Assembly (NCBI RefSeq): GCF_028736035.1
Contig: NZ_CP117866.1
Location: forward strand, 7,812,001 to 7,876,000
Direction of reading: 5' to 3'
Origin: Streptomyces sp. T12
Lineage (GTDB): Bacteria; Actinomycetota; Actinomycetes; Streptomycetales; Streptomycetaceae
DNA length: 64,000 nt
The position numbers and the translations under genes were made by a program. The notes below the pieces were generated by a model. It was given only the letters and a program-made list of their open reading frames with translations. It searched no databases and was not told the origin of the DNA. Position 1 is the stretch's first letter, and each line of letters begins with the position of its first letter. Positions 38,276 through 46,638 of the stretch are shown here, piece by piece.

Positions 38276-38299
38276 AGATCGCGATCTGCGGCTGGAGTA

Positions 38300-38851
38300 C
38301 TAGGAGGCGGGCTCCGCGGCCATCGCGATCCAGCTCAGGATGCCGACGGGGATGGCGACGACGACGGCGTAGCCCACTCGGTCGGCCACCTTCTGGCGTC
38401 GTGATGGCTCCCGGCGGTGGTCCTCGCGGCGTCGGTCCGCCCCGCGCGGCTTGATCGCCTGGTACGCGAGGGCCGCGAGGACGACCACGCAGATCGAGAC
38501 CTGCCAGAGCTCGCCCACGACGCCCCAGAACCCGACCCGTTGGATCGTCTCCGGCTCGATGCCCTGGCGCGCGTCGAACTTGGTGCCGTCCGGGTAGTCG
38601 CGCCCGGTGTCCTCGAGAGGCATGTAGAAGGCGTCGTCAGCGGTCCCGCCATCCGGTGTGAAGTCCCCGTGGCAGTCGTAATTGGAATTCTTCCGGCTGT
38701 AGTTGGTGTCGTAGCAGCGCTCCACCTTGTATGTGCCCGGGGTGCCGTAGATGCCGGCGGACAGGGCGAGGTCGGCGGTCGCGGTGACGCACCAGAAGGT
38801 GGTGACGAGGGCGAGGAGGATGCCGCACACCCAGCTGAACACGCGCTTCAT
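38300..38851 (-). CDS. Two-helix membrane protein with paired-cysteine outer domain (family member 1)
   Basis: The 183-residue protein begins at ATG 38851 with a signal-like helix (VCGILLALVTTFWCV). The outer domain starts GTPGTYKVERC and contains YDCHGDFTPDGG. A second helix (WQVSICVVVLAALAYQAI), a basic loop and a third hydrophobic stretch follow. GxxxVxxC...CxGxF...G is shared with three other proteins of this window. The stop codon TAG is made of the CTAG target duplication of the adjacent IS701 element, so the insertion left the reading frame intact. The start overlaps the previous stop in ATGA. Confidence 0.72.
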   Translation of the reverse strand: MKRVFSWVCGILLALVTTFWCVTATADLALSAGIYGTPGTYKVERCYDTNYSRKNSNYDCHGDFTPDGGTADDAFYMPLEDTGRDYPDGTKFDARQGIEPETIQRVGFWGVVGELWQVSICVVVLAALAYQAIKPRGADRRREDHRREPSRRQKVADRVGYAVVVAIPVGILSWIAMAAEPAS

Positions 38852-39483
38852 CCGGCTACCCCGCCCAGCATGATGTTCGGCTCCTTTTCCAACAGCCCGG
38901 AGATGCCAGCCTGTTCGGCAAGGGCGCGGCGCTGCCGGTCGGCCGCGGCGCGCTCCTGCTCGTACTTCTGCCAGTCCGCGGGCTGCACGAAGAGCATGTT
39001 GTTGCTCACTGGCACGATCATGACGCCGCCGAAGGCCGGGTCACCGGCGAACCAGGCGCCGCCCTCTTCGGCCTCCTTCGGCCAGCGGCGCACGGTCGAG
39101 GCGTTGACCGCACGCAGCGAAGGGGCGCCGTGCTGTCCGCGTACAGAGAGCCGGACGGTGTGCACATCGCCGAGGTACTTCCATTCAGAGCCCTTCTTGG
39201 ACACCCGGGTGCGGTACTCCAGGGGGTAGGTGCGCAGCACCTTCTCGCACGCCTTGAGCCGCGAGCCGTGACGCAGGCGGAGCGCCAGGAAGATCAGCAC
39301 GAACATGGCGGCCGGGATCCCGAACGCCGGCAGGGCGGCGTCGTACCCGACCAGGTGCGCCACGAACGGCACGGCGAAGAGGGCCGCTGCGAGCGCGAGG
39401 CGCGCGGCTATGTGCCGATACAGCAGGGTGCGGTTGTGCTTGAGCACCTGCGCAACGTCGGGTGCCACGGGTGGACTGTCCAT
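38848..39483 (-). CDS. Membrane protein of unknown function coupled to the cysteine-pair protein
   Basis: The 211-residue protein has a hydrophilic start, two membrane helices (LALAAALFAVPFVAHLVGY and PAFGIPAAMFVLIFLAL), then a soluble domain with strands YRTRVSKKGSEWKYL, VHTVRLSVRG and GGVMIVPVSNNMLFVQPADWQKYE. The last 50 residues are a charged helix. The domain looks beta-rich, perhaps PH-like. Its stop overlaps the start of the downstream two-helix gene in ATGA, so they work together. Function unknown. Confidence 0.7.
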   Translation of the reverse strand: MDSPPVAPDVAQVLKHNRTLLYRHIAARLALAAALFAVPFVAHLVGYDAALPAFGIPAAMFVLIFLALRLRHGSRLKACEKVLRTYPLEYRTRVSKKGSEWKYLGDVHTVRLSVRGQHGAPSLRAVNASTVRRWPKEAEEGGAWFAGDPAFGGVMIVPVSNNMLFVQPADWQKYEQERAAADRQRRALAEQAGISGLLEKEPNIMLGGVAG

Positions 39484-39573
39484 GAGGTGCTTCCGTTCCT
39501 GTCCGAAGTCGTTGCGCTAGCCGGATTCTCCCCGCTCAGCTTTGGATACATCGTGCCCACGCGAGCCAATTGA

Positions 39574-39777
39574 TCATCCAGGCTCATTGGCACCATATCT
39601 GTACTGACCAGGCGTCCCGTACCGCTCACAGCGGACCTCGGCGCCATGTTCGCAACTCCCGCGCCCCTGCAGTCCAAGTCCCGTGACCGGTAAGCCTCCT
39701 GCCAGGATGGTTGTCATGGCTGCGATCAACAGCGCGGATGTGTATGGAGGATGCAATGCGTGATTCCGTAGATCCAA
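39574..39777 (-). CDS. Possible short secreted fragment, weakly supported
   Basis: The 67-residue frame has a hydrophobic stretch (SALLIAAMTTILAGGLPVTG) followed by CEHGAEVRCERYGTPGQYRYG. The YGTPGxY segment recalls the start of the outer domain in the protein at 38300-38851 (YGTPGTYKVERC). It may be a truncated relative. There is no clear RBS and codon bias is weak. Confidence 0.25.
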   Translation of the reverse strand: MDLRNHALHPPYTSALLIAAMTTILAGGLPVTGLGLQGRGSCEHGAEVRCERYGTPGQYRYGANEPG

Positions 39778-39784
39778 GAGTGTC

Positions 39785-39900
39785 CTACTCCATTGGCTCG
39801 GGGTGACCTCGGAAATGGAACTTGAGCAGGCCGACCTCGCTCACCTCAACTCCGTTGGCCTGGCACGTGACTTCGATGTCGTGGGCAGTTCGGACACGAT
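39785..39900 (-). other. Possible coding remnant (protein end only)
   Basis: On the minus strand, AHDIEVTCQANGVEVSEVG and LLKFHFRGHPEPME end at a TAG near 39785 with good codon bias, but the sequence upstream in that frame loses coding character. It looks like the end of a lost gene. The rest of the gap 39484-39978 shows nothing convincing. Confidence 0.3.
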
Positions 39901-39978
39901 CAGGACTTCGTCTTGAGTCCCCGGTACGTCGGTCGGCATACAGGGCGCGCGCCGGCGGCGGGCACATCGGACGGATCG

Positions 39979-40185
39979 GTGCCGGAGGCGGAGCACGCAC
40001 ACAGTCGTCCCTCGCGCGTGCGGCGTCCCTCCGGTAAGAAGGTAGTGCTGTGGGCGCTTTGGTGGGTGTGTGCCGCCTTTGTTCTCTATGTAGCTTGGGG
40101 GCTGGTTCAATCCATCGACGATCTCGACAACCCACCGGACGGCGACTGGCTGTGCTCGGGCCACTCGATGACCTGCGAGCCCTGA
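39979..40185 (+). CDS. Small single-helix membrane protein, tentative
   Basis: From GTG 39979 the 68-residue product has a basic N-terminal part (RVRRPSGKK), one strong membrane helix (VVLWALWWVCAAFVLYVAWGLVQ) and a short outer end with two cysteines (DWLCSGHSMTCEP). The frame has good third-position GC. A TTG at 39913 would extend it. No RBS is obvious. It could be a small relative of the paired-cysteine membrane proteins nearby. Confidence 0.42.
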   Translation: MPEAEHAHSRPSRVRRPSGKKVVLWALWWVCAAFVLYVAWGLVQSIDDLDNPPDGDWLCSGHSMTCEP

Positions 40186-40342
40186 CCATTCAGCGAGATC
40201 CCATCGGATGTCGACTCCCACGCTCGCGGAACCGCACAGTGCCCTCCGCAACCTTTGATCACAGTTTCTGCACGGGAGCCCCATGGCAGCCGGTAAGGGC
40301 TGCGTAAGCAAAGGTCATAGGGTGTTGTGTGACTTAAGGGGA

Positions 40343-40417
40343 GGGTGAGTCGGGCAGTGCGAGTGCCGCTCAAAGAGCCTGCACGCATCGCCCATTGAGG
40401 GCCTGGGTGAGTCACCC
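40343..40417 (+). promoter_or_regulatory. Repeated GGGTGAGTC sites upstream of the metalloprotease gene
   Basis: GGGTGAGTC occurs at 40343-40351 and again at 40405-40413; the second copy is part of the perfect palindrome GGGTGAGTCACCC at 40405-40417. Both lie within 140 bases of the ATG at 40483, in a gap of about 300 bases with no gene. They are candidate operator sites. Confidence 0.35.
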
Positions 40418-40482
40418 GTCCTCTGCCACGTGTGGCCGGACGCATCGTGCCCCTCATCAGAATGTCCGCGTGAGAGGTTGTC

Positions 40483-41970
40483 ATGTCCTATTCGACGCCA
40501 CCAGGAGGGCCGGGGAATGCCGGCCCGTACGGGGCACCGGTCCAGCAGCAAGGCTGGTATCAGCCACCGCCGCCACCCCCACCGTCGCCTGGCAACTCCG
40601 GCGACGGGAAGGGGCTGAAGGGCGTCGTCATAGGTCTGCTGGTCTTGGCTGTGGTGGCCGTCTTCGCGGTCGGCGGGTTTGCTCTGTACCAGGCTGCCGG
40701 TGGAGGTTCGCTGCCCGGCGCCCAGGGTGGTGGCGATGAGAAGCAGCAGATCTTGAGCTCGGATGAGATCGAGACGTTGCTCAACGGCCGTACGAATGCC
40801 TTGAAGAGCGGGGACGAAGACGAGTTCCTGGAGCCCTTCGTCGGCGCGGCGAAGGACAAGCAGCGCGAGATCTTCAAGAACCTGCGGAAGATCCCCTTCG
40901 CGGAGAGCAAGTACACGGTGCTCCAGCAGACGGGCGACGGCTCGGACGAGTGGGGATCCGATGTGAAGCTCGCGCTGGATGTTGCCTTTGTCCATCAGGT
41001 CAAGGGCGTTGATGTCCGACCAGTCTCCGAGTGGTATCGATGGACGGTCGAAAAGGAGTCCGAGTCGGCCGAGCCGCGTATCAGTGAGGTGGGGGGATCG
41101 CCGGGCGCCAGCGCATTGGCCAACGCGGTCTACTATCCGGCCCCTTGGGACCTGTACGACGACATGTACGTCAAGCGCCAGGCGCACACCATCACGATCT
41201 CGGCCAAGAAGAACGCCGCCGACGCCAGCCGTTTCGCACCCATCGTCGAGGAAAGCGCCAAGAACGACCTTGAGCTGTGGACATCGAATGCATCGTCGGT
41301 TCCCAACACCCCCAAGGGCTTCTTCGTCGTACTTGAGCCGGACCGCAAGACATACACGAAGCTGTACAACAACAACGGTCAAGACGTGGGGTGGGACGCT
41401 GGACAGAGTGTGCCTATGCCCGCCTTCAACGCTGGTTACGGTGGCGGCGACAAGGATGCGCTCGAATACGGTGGCGCGCGTATCAAGATGGACACCTCGA
41501 CGAGTCGATTCACCGCGTCCTGGTGGCAAAGGGGTGTCGGAGACATCTCCCGGCATGAGATCGCGCACGCACTTGTCCAGCCCCAGGACCCTGGCGCATA
41601 CGGCTCCGATGAGGAGACGAGCATTCGGGCGTGGGTCGTCGAGGGATTTGCAGAGTACGTTTCCTACCGGTTCGACCGTGCCATGGGCGACGCCGGGGTG
41701 CGTGCTGACCTGGCGGGCGAGGAGTTCGATGGCGGATTGCCCGGCCAGGACTTCGAGGCGGAATACAACTCGGTTGGTGCGAACTACTCGCTCAGTTATC
41801 TGGCCATCCGCTTCATCGCGGAGAAGGGCGGCGAGGAAGCGCTGTTCGGGTTCGTCGTAGACCACTACAGGAAGCCCACGAACCTCGATCAGCAGCTGCA
41901 GAAGGCAGTTGGCATGAACGAGAGTGAATTCGAGACCGCCTGGGCTCAGTACGTCAGGAGCAACATCTGA
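40483..41970 (+). CDS. Membrane-anchored zinc metalloprotease-like protein
   Basis: The 495-residue protein has a Pro/Gln/Gly-rich cytoplasmic start (GWYQPPPPPPPSPG), one membrane helix at about residues 46-70 (VVIGLLVLAVVAVFAVGGFALY), an NTF2-like region (SSDEIETLLNGRTNALKSGDEDEFLEPF) and a C-terminal protease domain. RHEIAHAL places the zinc motif HExxH at His358-Glu359-xx-His362. VVEGFAEYVSYRF, with glutamates at 387 and 391, supplies the third ligand as in gluzincins (peptidase MA-like). It should act outside the membrane. Its stop overlaps the start of the propeller gene (TGATGA). A target among exported ESX proteins is possible but unproven. Confidence 0.8.
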   Translation: MSYSTPPGGPGNAGPYGAPVQQQGWYQPPPPPPPSPGNSGDGKGLKGVVIGLLVLAVVAVFAVGGFALYQAAGGGSLPGAQGGGDEKQQILSSDEIETLLNGRTNALKSGDEDEFLEPFVGAAKDKQREIFKNLRKIPFAESKYTVLQQTGDGSDEWGSDVKLALDVAFVHQVKGVDVRPVSEWYRWTVEKESESAEPRISEVGGSPGASALANAVYYPAPWDLYDDMYVKRQAHTITISAKKNAADASRFAPIVEESAKNDLELWTSNASSVPNTPKGFFVVLEPDRKTYTKLYNNNGQDVGWDAGQSVPMPAFNAGYGGGDKDALEYGGARIKMDTSTSRFTASWWQRGVGDISRHEIAHALVQPQDPGAYGSDEETSIRAWVVEGFAEYVSYRFDRAMGDAGVRADLAGEEFDGGLPGQDFEAEYNSVGANYSLSYLAIRFIAEKGGEEALFGFVVDHYRKPTNLDQQLQKAVGMNESEFETAWAQYVRSNI

Positions 41971-43619
41971 TGAGCACCAACGGACCTTTGCCGGGCAGCG
42001 GTTCCGGTCCCTACGGGCAGCAGCCCCCTCCGCCGCAGCAGCCTCCCGTGCCACCCCAGCAGCCTCCGATGCCACCCCAGCAGGGCCAGCTACCGCCGCA
42101 GGGATGCGGCTATCCGCAGCAGGCGTACGGCCATCCGCAGCAGCCGCCCGCGGCACCGCCCGGGCAGCCCGGTTACGGCTACCCCCAGCAGTCGGCGCCC
42201 CCGCAGTATCCGATGGCTCCCCAGCCGGGCTACGGCCAGCCAGGGCATCCGCAGCAGTTCCCCGGGGCGCCTGTTCCGGGTGCGCGGCCGAGGAAGAAGA
42301 AGAGCGGGCTGATCGTGCTGCTCGTTGTCGCACTTGTCGTGCTCGGTGGGGCAGGCGGGGGCGCGTGGTACCTGATGGCCAACGCTGCCACCAAGCCGCT
42401 GTACAGCGTCCCGACGGACGCTGGGTGGTCCCTGAGCGAGCAGGAGGTGGACGGAACTTGGTTCACTGACAAGGCGGTTGTTCAGACTCTGTCCGGGGGC
42501 GTGAAGGCGTACGCGCTCGACACCGGTAAGCAGCTTTGGGCCACAGCGCTGCCGGGCGCGGGCAACCAGGCGTGCTTGGCTCCTTCTGATTCTGACGGCG
42601 GAGTCGGCATCGTTGCCTATGGCGCCTCGGCCACGGCCGGGGCAAAGGGTAAGTGCGACCACGTTGCCGCATTCGACCTCAACTCCGGCAAGGTGCTTTG
42701 GAAGCGGGCCTTCAAGGTGAAGGACGAGTTCGGCATGGGTGATGGGCTGTCGGTGGCTCGTTCCAGTGAGGCGGTGGTGATCGCTACGGATACGGAGTAT
42801 GTAGCGCTGAACGTGGCCGACGGCGCCGAGGCCTGGGATCCGATGCGGCTGGAGGACGGCAGCAAGGTCTGGGACACACAGGACCTGTATTACGGACGTG
42901 GCTGCTCAGCGGGTACGTACACCGGTGGCAAGAACCTGATCCGGGTGCGCTCGTGCACCGAAGGAGACGATTCCAGCGACAAGGACTGGGACGAGGTGTC
43001 GCTGATCGACCCCGGCAGCGGCAAGGCTGAGTGGACCAAGCGATTTGCCGACGGAGCGGCAGGGCACGCCGTTTCCACGTCTCCTCTCGTCATCAGTGGC
43101 GATGAAGCCGGCGTATATGCGCTCGATGAGAAGACCGGCGAAAAGCGCGGCGGCGAGTTCCAAGGGCACCCGGAGAAATACATTCGTGGTGCAGAAGACA
43201 ACGGAAGTCCGATGCGTCAGGCCGCAGGTTTCGGAAACATCTTCCTCATGGGCGGCTATGACCCGGACGGGGGCGCCGGCAGTCCCAGGTCGATGGTTGC
43301 CTATGACCTTGACAGCGGCAAGGAGCTGTGGCGGTCAAAGGCGTCGCCCAAGATGGAGTACATCCCGCTCCGGGAAACCGGTGGCAAGCGTCTGTTGGCG
43401 TACGTCACGGAGGCCACCGAGAAGCCGAAGCTGGTGGAGTTCGACTCCAAGGACGGTGCGATGACGACACTCGTCGAGTATCCGGAAGAGGTGGACACGA
43501 ACACAGGCACCGGAGCGTGGCCGTTCTGGCACAAGGGCGTCCTCTACGTCACCTCTGTCGGCGCCGGCCTGGGCGGGGATTCCTTCTCCCTTGCGGCATT
43601 GCCCACGACCGCTTCATAG
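41970..43619 (+). CDS. Membrane-anchored PQQ-like beta-propeller protein
   Basis: The 549-residue protein has an N-terminal Pro/Gln-rich cytoplasmic arm with GYGYPQQ units, a membrane helix at about residues 112-134 (SGLIVLLVVALVVLGGAGGGAWYL), and an outer beta-propeller built of repeats such as VKAYALDTGKQLWATALP, VAAFDLNSGKVLWKRAF and MVAYDLDSGKELWRSKA (PQQ_2 type). No catalytic residues of dehydrogenases are seen, so binding or scaffolding is more likely. It is coupled to the metalloprotease upstream; both share the same arm-helix-outer domain topology. A 21-bp hairpin ends the operon. Confidence 0.85.
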   Translation: MSTNGPLPGSGSGPYGQQPPPPQQPPVPPQQPPMPPQQGQLPPQGCGYPQQAYGHPQQPPAAPPGQPGYGYPQQSAPPQYPMAPQPGYGQPGHPQQFPGAPVPGARPRKKKSGLIVLLVVALVVLGGAGGGAWYLMANAATKPLYSVPTDAGWSLSEQEVDGTWFTDKAVVQTLSGGVKAYALDTGKQLWATALPGAGNQACLAPSDSDGGVGIVAYGASATAGAKGKCDHVAAFDLNSGKVLWKRAFKVKDEFGMGDGLSVARSSEAVVIATDTEYVALNVADGAEAWDPMRLEDGSKVWDTQDLYYGRGCSAGTYTGGKNLIRVRSCTEGDDSSDKDWDEVSLIDPGSGKAEWTKRFADGAAGHAVSTSPLVISGDEAGVYALDEKTGEKRGGEFQGHPEKYIRGAEDNGSPMRQAAGFGNIFLMGGYDPDGGAGSPRSMVAYDLDSGKELWRSKASPKMEYIPLRETGGKRLLAYVTEATEKPKLVEFDSKDGAMTTLVEYPEEVDTNTGTGAWPFWHKGVLYVTSVGAGLGGDSFSLAALPTTAS

Positions 43620-43637
43620 GCGTCAACAGCAACACCA

Positions 43638-43682
43638 ACTCGGCGGCGAGGCAGACCACGATGGTCTGCCTCGCCGCCGAGT
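43638..43682. terminator. Long perfect hairpin between convergent genes
   Basis: A 21-bp perfect stem (ACTCGGCGGCGAGGCAGACCA and its complement) with a three-base CGA loop lies 19 bases after the propeller gene and 63 bases before the end of the convergent gene. The length and position make it a bidirectional terminator. Confidence 0.9.
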
Positions 43683-43744
43683 GCATTCGAGATCAACGCC
43701 GGCGCCTTCGTCATGCGAAGGTCATGCGAAGGTCACGCGAAAGG

Positions 43745-44329
43745 TCAAGCGAAGTACCCCACCAACAGGCTGATGATCAACCCGATCACCCCCACCCCGA
43801 CCAGCACCAAGCAGGTGCGGAACAGGCCCTGGCTGGGTGCCCGCCTCGACGAGAACCCGGTAACGATGCCGAAGTAGCCGATCGTGAGGGGGAACAGGGC
43901 GCTGAAGAACCACGCGCAGCCGGTGGCGATCGCGCCGACCCAGCCGCGGTCCAGCTTGTAGGACGTGTCGCCGGTCTTGAGGGCCTCGATGACGTAGCCG
44001 CGCTGGTGCAGGGCGTCGCTCTTGAGCTCGGCGTTGAGGTCCTTCACGGAGCCGTCGTTGGCGGTGAAGGTGCCGTAGCACCATCTGGTCTTGGTCTTCT
44101 TGCGCGAGCTGCTCGACGTGCTAGAGCGGTACTTGTAGTCGACGGTGCAGGTCTCGACGGTGAGCTTGCCCGGTGTGGAGGTGGCGTAGGTGTACGGGCC
44201 GAGGTAGGCGCCGAGGGCCAGGAGGACCACGCCTACGAGGATCAGGCCTGCGCCGATGAGGCGGCCGAGGCCTGCTCGGTCTCCCGGTTCGGCGGCGTTC
44301 GGCGCGGCGTTCCCGTGTACTTGTGTCAT
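43745..44329 (-). CDS. Two-helix membrane protein with paired-cysteine outer domain (family member 2)
   Basis: From ATG 44329 (AGGA upstream) the 194-residue protein has a membrane helix (LIGAGLILVGVVLLALGAYLG), an outer domain with GKLTVETC and RWCYGTFTANDGS, then two more hydrophobic helices (AIATGCAWFFSALFPLTIGYFG and GLFRTCLVLVGVGVIGLIISLLVG). GxxxVxxC...CxGxF..DG matches the proteins at 38300, 44361 and 52489. It is 31 bases downstream of the next relative and forms a tandem pair with it. Confidence 0.75.
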   Translation of the reverse strand: MTQVHGNAAPNAAEPGDRAGLGRLIGAGLILVGVVLLALGAYLGPYTYATSTPGKLTVETCTVDYKYRSSTSSSSRKKTKTRWCYGTFTANDGSVKDLNAELKSDALHQRGYVIEALKTGDTSYKLDRGWVGAIATGCAWFFSALFPLTIGYFGIVTGFSSRRAPSQGLFRTCLVLVGVGVIGLIISLLVGYFA

Positions 44330-44360
44330 TGAGGGTTCCTCAGGAATGGGGATGTGGCTG

Positions 44361-44942
44361 TCACAGGACGAGGGCGCAGACGAGGGCTGCCAGGACGCCC
44401 AGGGCGCAGAGGCCACCCAGGACGGGGCCGGTGACGGTTCGGGCCGGCAGGCTCTGCCAAGAGGCCGTGAAACCGGGGCCGTTGCGGGTGCCGAATCCGG
44501 TGAGGAGGCAGTAGATGCCGAAGGCCAGCAACGAGAGGCAGAACGCGAGAATCGCGGCGTCGTCGCCGGGGTCGCGGTCCTGCGGTTGTTCGAAGGTGTC
44601 GTTCACCTGAACCACGGGGATTTTCGCCCCGCTTTCGAAACGCGATGACGTTTCCACCAGCACGTCTTGGTAGGTGGCCTCGCCTTCTTGTGCGCTCCAG
44701 TTTCCGGTGCAACTGAACTTCAGTTCTGTGGAACGTCTGTGCGTGCCGTAGTGGGTCTTCGTGTGCGTCTCGCATGAAGAAACGGTGAGGGTTCCGTCGG
44801 TGCCCTCTCCGGCGAGTTCACTGCGCAGTTCCGGAATGGTCACCACGGCGACGACTGCGGCCAACAGAAGCAGCCCCAGGCCGAGGAGTCTTCCCGCCCA
44901 CAGGCTCCCTGTGTTGCCGTGACGCGACTGTACTGTCACCAC
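44361..44942 (-). CDS. Two-helix membrane protein with paired-cysteine outer domain (family member 3)
   Basis: I take GTG 44942, nine bases after AAGGGGA, giving 193 residues; a GTG at 44939 is adjacent. The layout is a membrane helix (LLGLGLLLLAAVVAVVTI), an outer domain with GTLTVSSC and KFSCTGNWSAQEGE, then helices ILAFCLSLLAFGIYCLLTGF and GGLCALGVLAALVCALVL. It is a tandem paralogue of the downstream gene. The divergent neighbour at 45073 is a small ESX substrate. Confidence 0.75.
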   Translation of the reverse strand: MVTVQSRHGNTGSLWAGRLLGLGLLLLAAVVAVVTIPELRSELAGEGTDGTLTVSSCETHTKTHYGTHRRSTELKFSCTGNWSAQEGEATYQDVLVETSSRFESGAKIPVVQVNDTFEQPQDRDPGDDAAILAFCLSLLAFGIYCLLTGFGTRNGPGFTASWQSLPARTVTGPVLGGLCALGVLAALVCALVL

Positions 44943-45072
44943 TTTTTGTCGTCCCCTTGCTCGACTTGACGATCTCTTGACTGGCGGGCTTGGCAGTGCT
45001 GTGCGCGAGGAGTCTAAGGTATCCGTCTGTCGTTCAATATGAAGTGCAGCCAGGGGAGTTCGGGGGAGCGCA

Positions 45073-45399
45073 ATGGAGTTCGAAACCTTTGACGTGGACA
45101 CGGGCGTACTCCGCAGGCAGGGCGGGAAGTTCGTCGACCTCGGGGGTGATTTCTCAACCGCGTCCAAACGGTTCAAGGACAGCCTCGAAGAGCTTGGTGA
45201 GCCATGGGCGGATGCGGATTTCGGGGAGATCTTCGGCCAGGTCTACACGCCGATTCGCGACGGAATCTTCACATCGATGGGAAGTCTCGCGGATCGGCTG
45301 CAGAAGATCGGGTACAACCTGCAGGACATGGCGCGTAACTACGACGCATCGGAAGCGTCGAACAGCGGCCTGCTGAACGGAATTTCCGGCGAACTCTAA
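45073..45399 (+). CDS. Small ESX substrate with YxxxE signal
   Basis: The 108-residue protein starts at ATG 45073 behind GGGGGAG. The centre has the turn LEELGEPWADADFGEIF in place of Trp-x-Gly, and the C-terminus has RNYDASEASN, a YxxxE signal. It starts a substrate module with the 386-residue protein 20 bases downstream. Secretion by ESX as a helical dimer partner is inferred from fold and motif. Confidence 0.82.
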   Translation: MEFETFDVDTGVLRRQGGKFVDLGGDFSTASKRFKDSLEELGEPWADADFGEIFGQVYTPIRDGIFTSMGSLADRLQKIGYNLQDMARNYDASEASNSGLLNGISGEL

Positions 45400-45419
45400 T
45401 CAAATACGGGGCTATTGGC

Positions 45420-46580
45420 ATGTCGCTCACACTGCCCGGCGAACTTGTCTGGGTGCTGGACCTCCTCGGATACACCTGGCCCGAGGTCGACGAAGAAGCA
45501 CTGCACAAGGTCGCAGAGACCTGGCGGGCCTTCGGTGAGGAACTCGAAGAGATCCAACAGCACGGGGAAGGCCTCGCCCGCACGGTTGTCTCCCACAACT
45601 TCGGTATGGCTGTTGACGGGTTCAGCAAGGACTGGGGCGCTTATACCGGCGCGAACGGCGAGGACAGATACCTGCCGGACGCCAAGATGGCGTGCGAAGT
45701 GATTGCCTTCGCGTTCGACGCGGCCGCGGTGGCGGTGCTCACCGCGAAGGTGGCCGTGATCGTGCAACTCGTCGCCCTGGCCATCGAGATCATCGCGGCG
45801 CAGGCGGCGGCTCCCTTCACCTTCGGACTGTCCGAGGTCGGCGCGCTGGGTGCGACACAGGCCACGCGGCTGATCGTCCGTGAGCTGCTGGACAGGCTCA
45901 AGCGGGAGGTCATGGAGGCGGTCACCAAGGCCATGGAGCACGCCACCATGGACGCCGTCAAGAAGATGGCCAAGGAGCAGCTCGAGAAGGTCACCAAGGA
46001 GAAGGTCAAGCAGTTCGCCAAGGACCAGCTCAAGGAGCAGGGTAAGCAGTTCGTCCAGGAGAAGGTCGTCGACGCCGCCAAGGAGAAGGCCACCGAGGCC
46101 GCCGTCGGAATGGCGCAGAACATCGGCCAGCAGAGCATCGAGACCTACTTCGACGCGCGGTCCGGCGTCGACCTCGGTGAGACGGCGGACATCGCCAAGA
46201 CGGCGGCCGGTGACTACGTGGACGGCCTGAAGAACGAGGTCACCGGGGGCGAGGGATCGACCTTCGCCGACTACGTGGACCCGACCACGCACGTGAACAA
46301 CGCCGTGGACGCCGCGACGGAGCGGGTCACCGGGGCGGCCGGGGACCGGGTACAGCATGGTGTCGACGCGCTGTCCGGACACGGTGCGCAGAGCATGCAG
46401 GCGTCCGACGGGGCTGCGGACACCGGCTCCGGGTCGGGTTCCGGCTCTTCGGGCTCCTCGGGCACCACGCAGGCGTCCAACAGGCCGGCGGCCACTGCCT
46501 CCGCGGTGAGCTCCGGTTCCTCCGGCTCCTCCGGTTCCTCGGGGGGCGCGGACGACTGGGCCCGAAGCGAGTTCGGATGA
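45420..46580 (+). CDS. Large ESX partner with CpnT-like N-terminal domain
   Basis: The 386-residue protein opens with LPGELVWVLDLLGYTWPEVDEEALHK, the pattern of the WXG100-like domain found at the front of CpnT-type exported toxins. A hydrophobic helical segment follows (AFDAAAVAVLTAKVAVIVQLVALAIEIIAAQ). Residues about 155-235 form a highly charged Lys/Glu helix (KEQLEKVTKEKVKQFAKDQ). The end is Ser/Gly-rich low complexity, with no toxin domain. It may be a delivery head whose toxin end was lost or swapped. It is paired with the 108-residue protein upstream. Confidence 0.78.
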   Translation: MSLTLPGELVWVLDLLGYTWPEVDEEALHKVAETWRAFGEELEEIQQHGEGLARTVVSHNFGMAVDGFSKDWGAYTGANGEDRYLPDAKMACEVIAFAFDAAAVAVLTAKVAVIVQLVALAIEIIAAQAAAPFTFGLSEVGALGATQATRLIVRELLDRLKREVMEAVTKAMEHATMDAVKKMAKEQLEKVTKEKVKQFAKDQLKEQGKQFVQEKVVDAAKEKATEAAVGMAQNIGQQSIETYFDARSGVDLGETADIAKTAAGDYVDGLKNEVTGGEGSTFADYVDPTTHVNNAVDAATERVTGAAGDRVQHGVDALSGHGAQSMQASDGAADTGSGSGSGSSGSSGTTQASNRPAATASAVSSGSSGSSGSSGGADDWARSEFG

Positions 46581-46638
46581 CGCCGCCGCTGCTTCAGCTG
46601 TCCCCGCCAACCACCAACGGGAAGGACGTGCCGCACCC

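Larger units (their letters stand above)
36362..38299 (+). mobile_element. IS701-family insertion element with an internal MazF-like gene
   Basis: The left end at 36362 (TACTCCAGCCGTAGATCG) matches the inverted right end at 38299 (TACTCCAGCCGCAGATCG), with about 24 of the first 28 bases identical. The four-base CTAG flanks both sides at 36358-36361 and 38300-38303, the target duplication known for IS701 elements. The element is 1938 bases. It holds a transposase on the + strand and, unusually, a PemK/MazF-like gene on the - strand near the left end. An IS701 remnant at 59519 has no such gene between its end and the transposase. Confidence 0.88.

Noticed and set aside
40315..42333. Minus-strand frame of about 670 codons opposite the metalloprotease gene
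   Set aside because: It is a shadow without motifs or RBS; the + strand gene has HExxH and clean coupling to the next gene.
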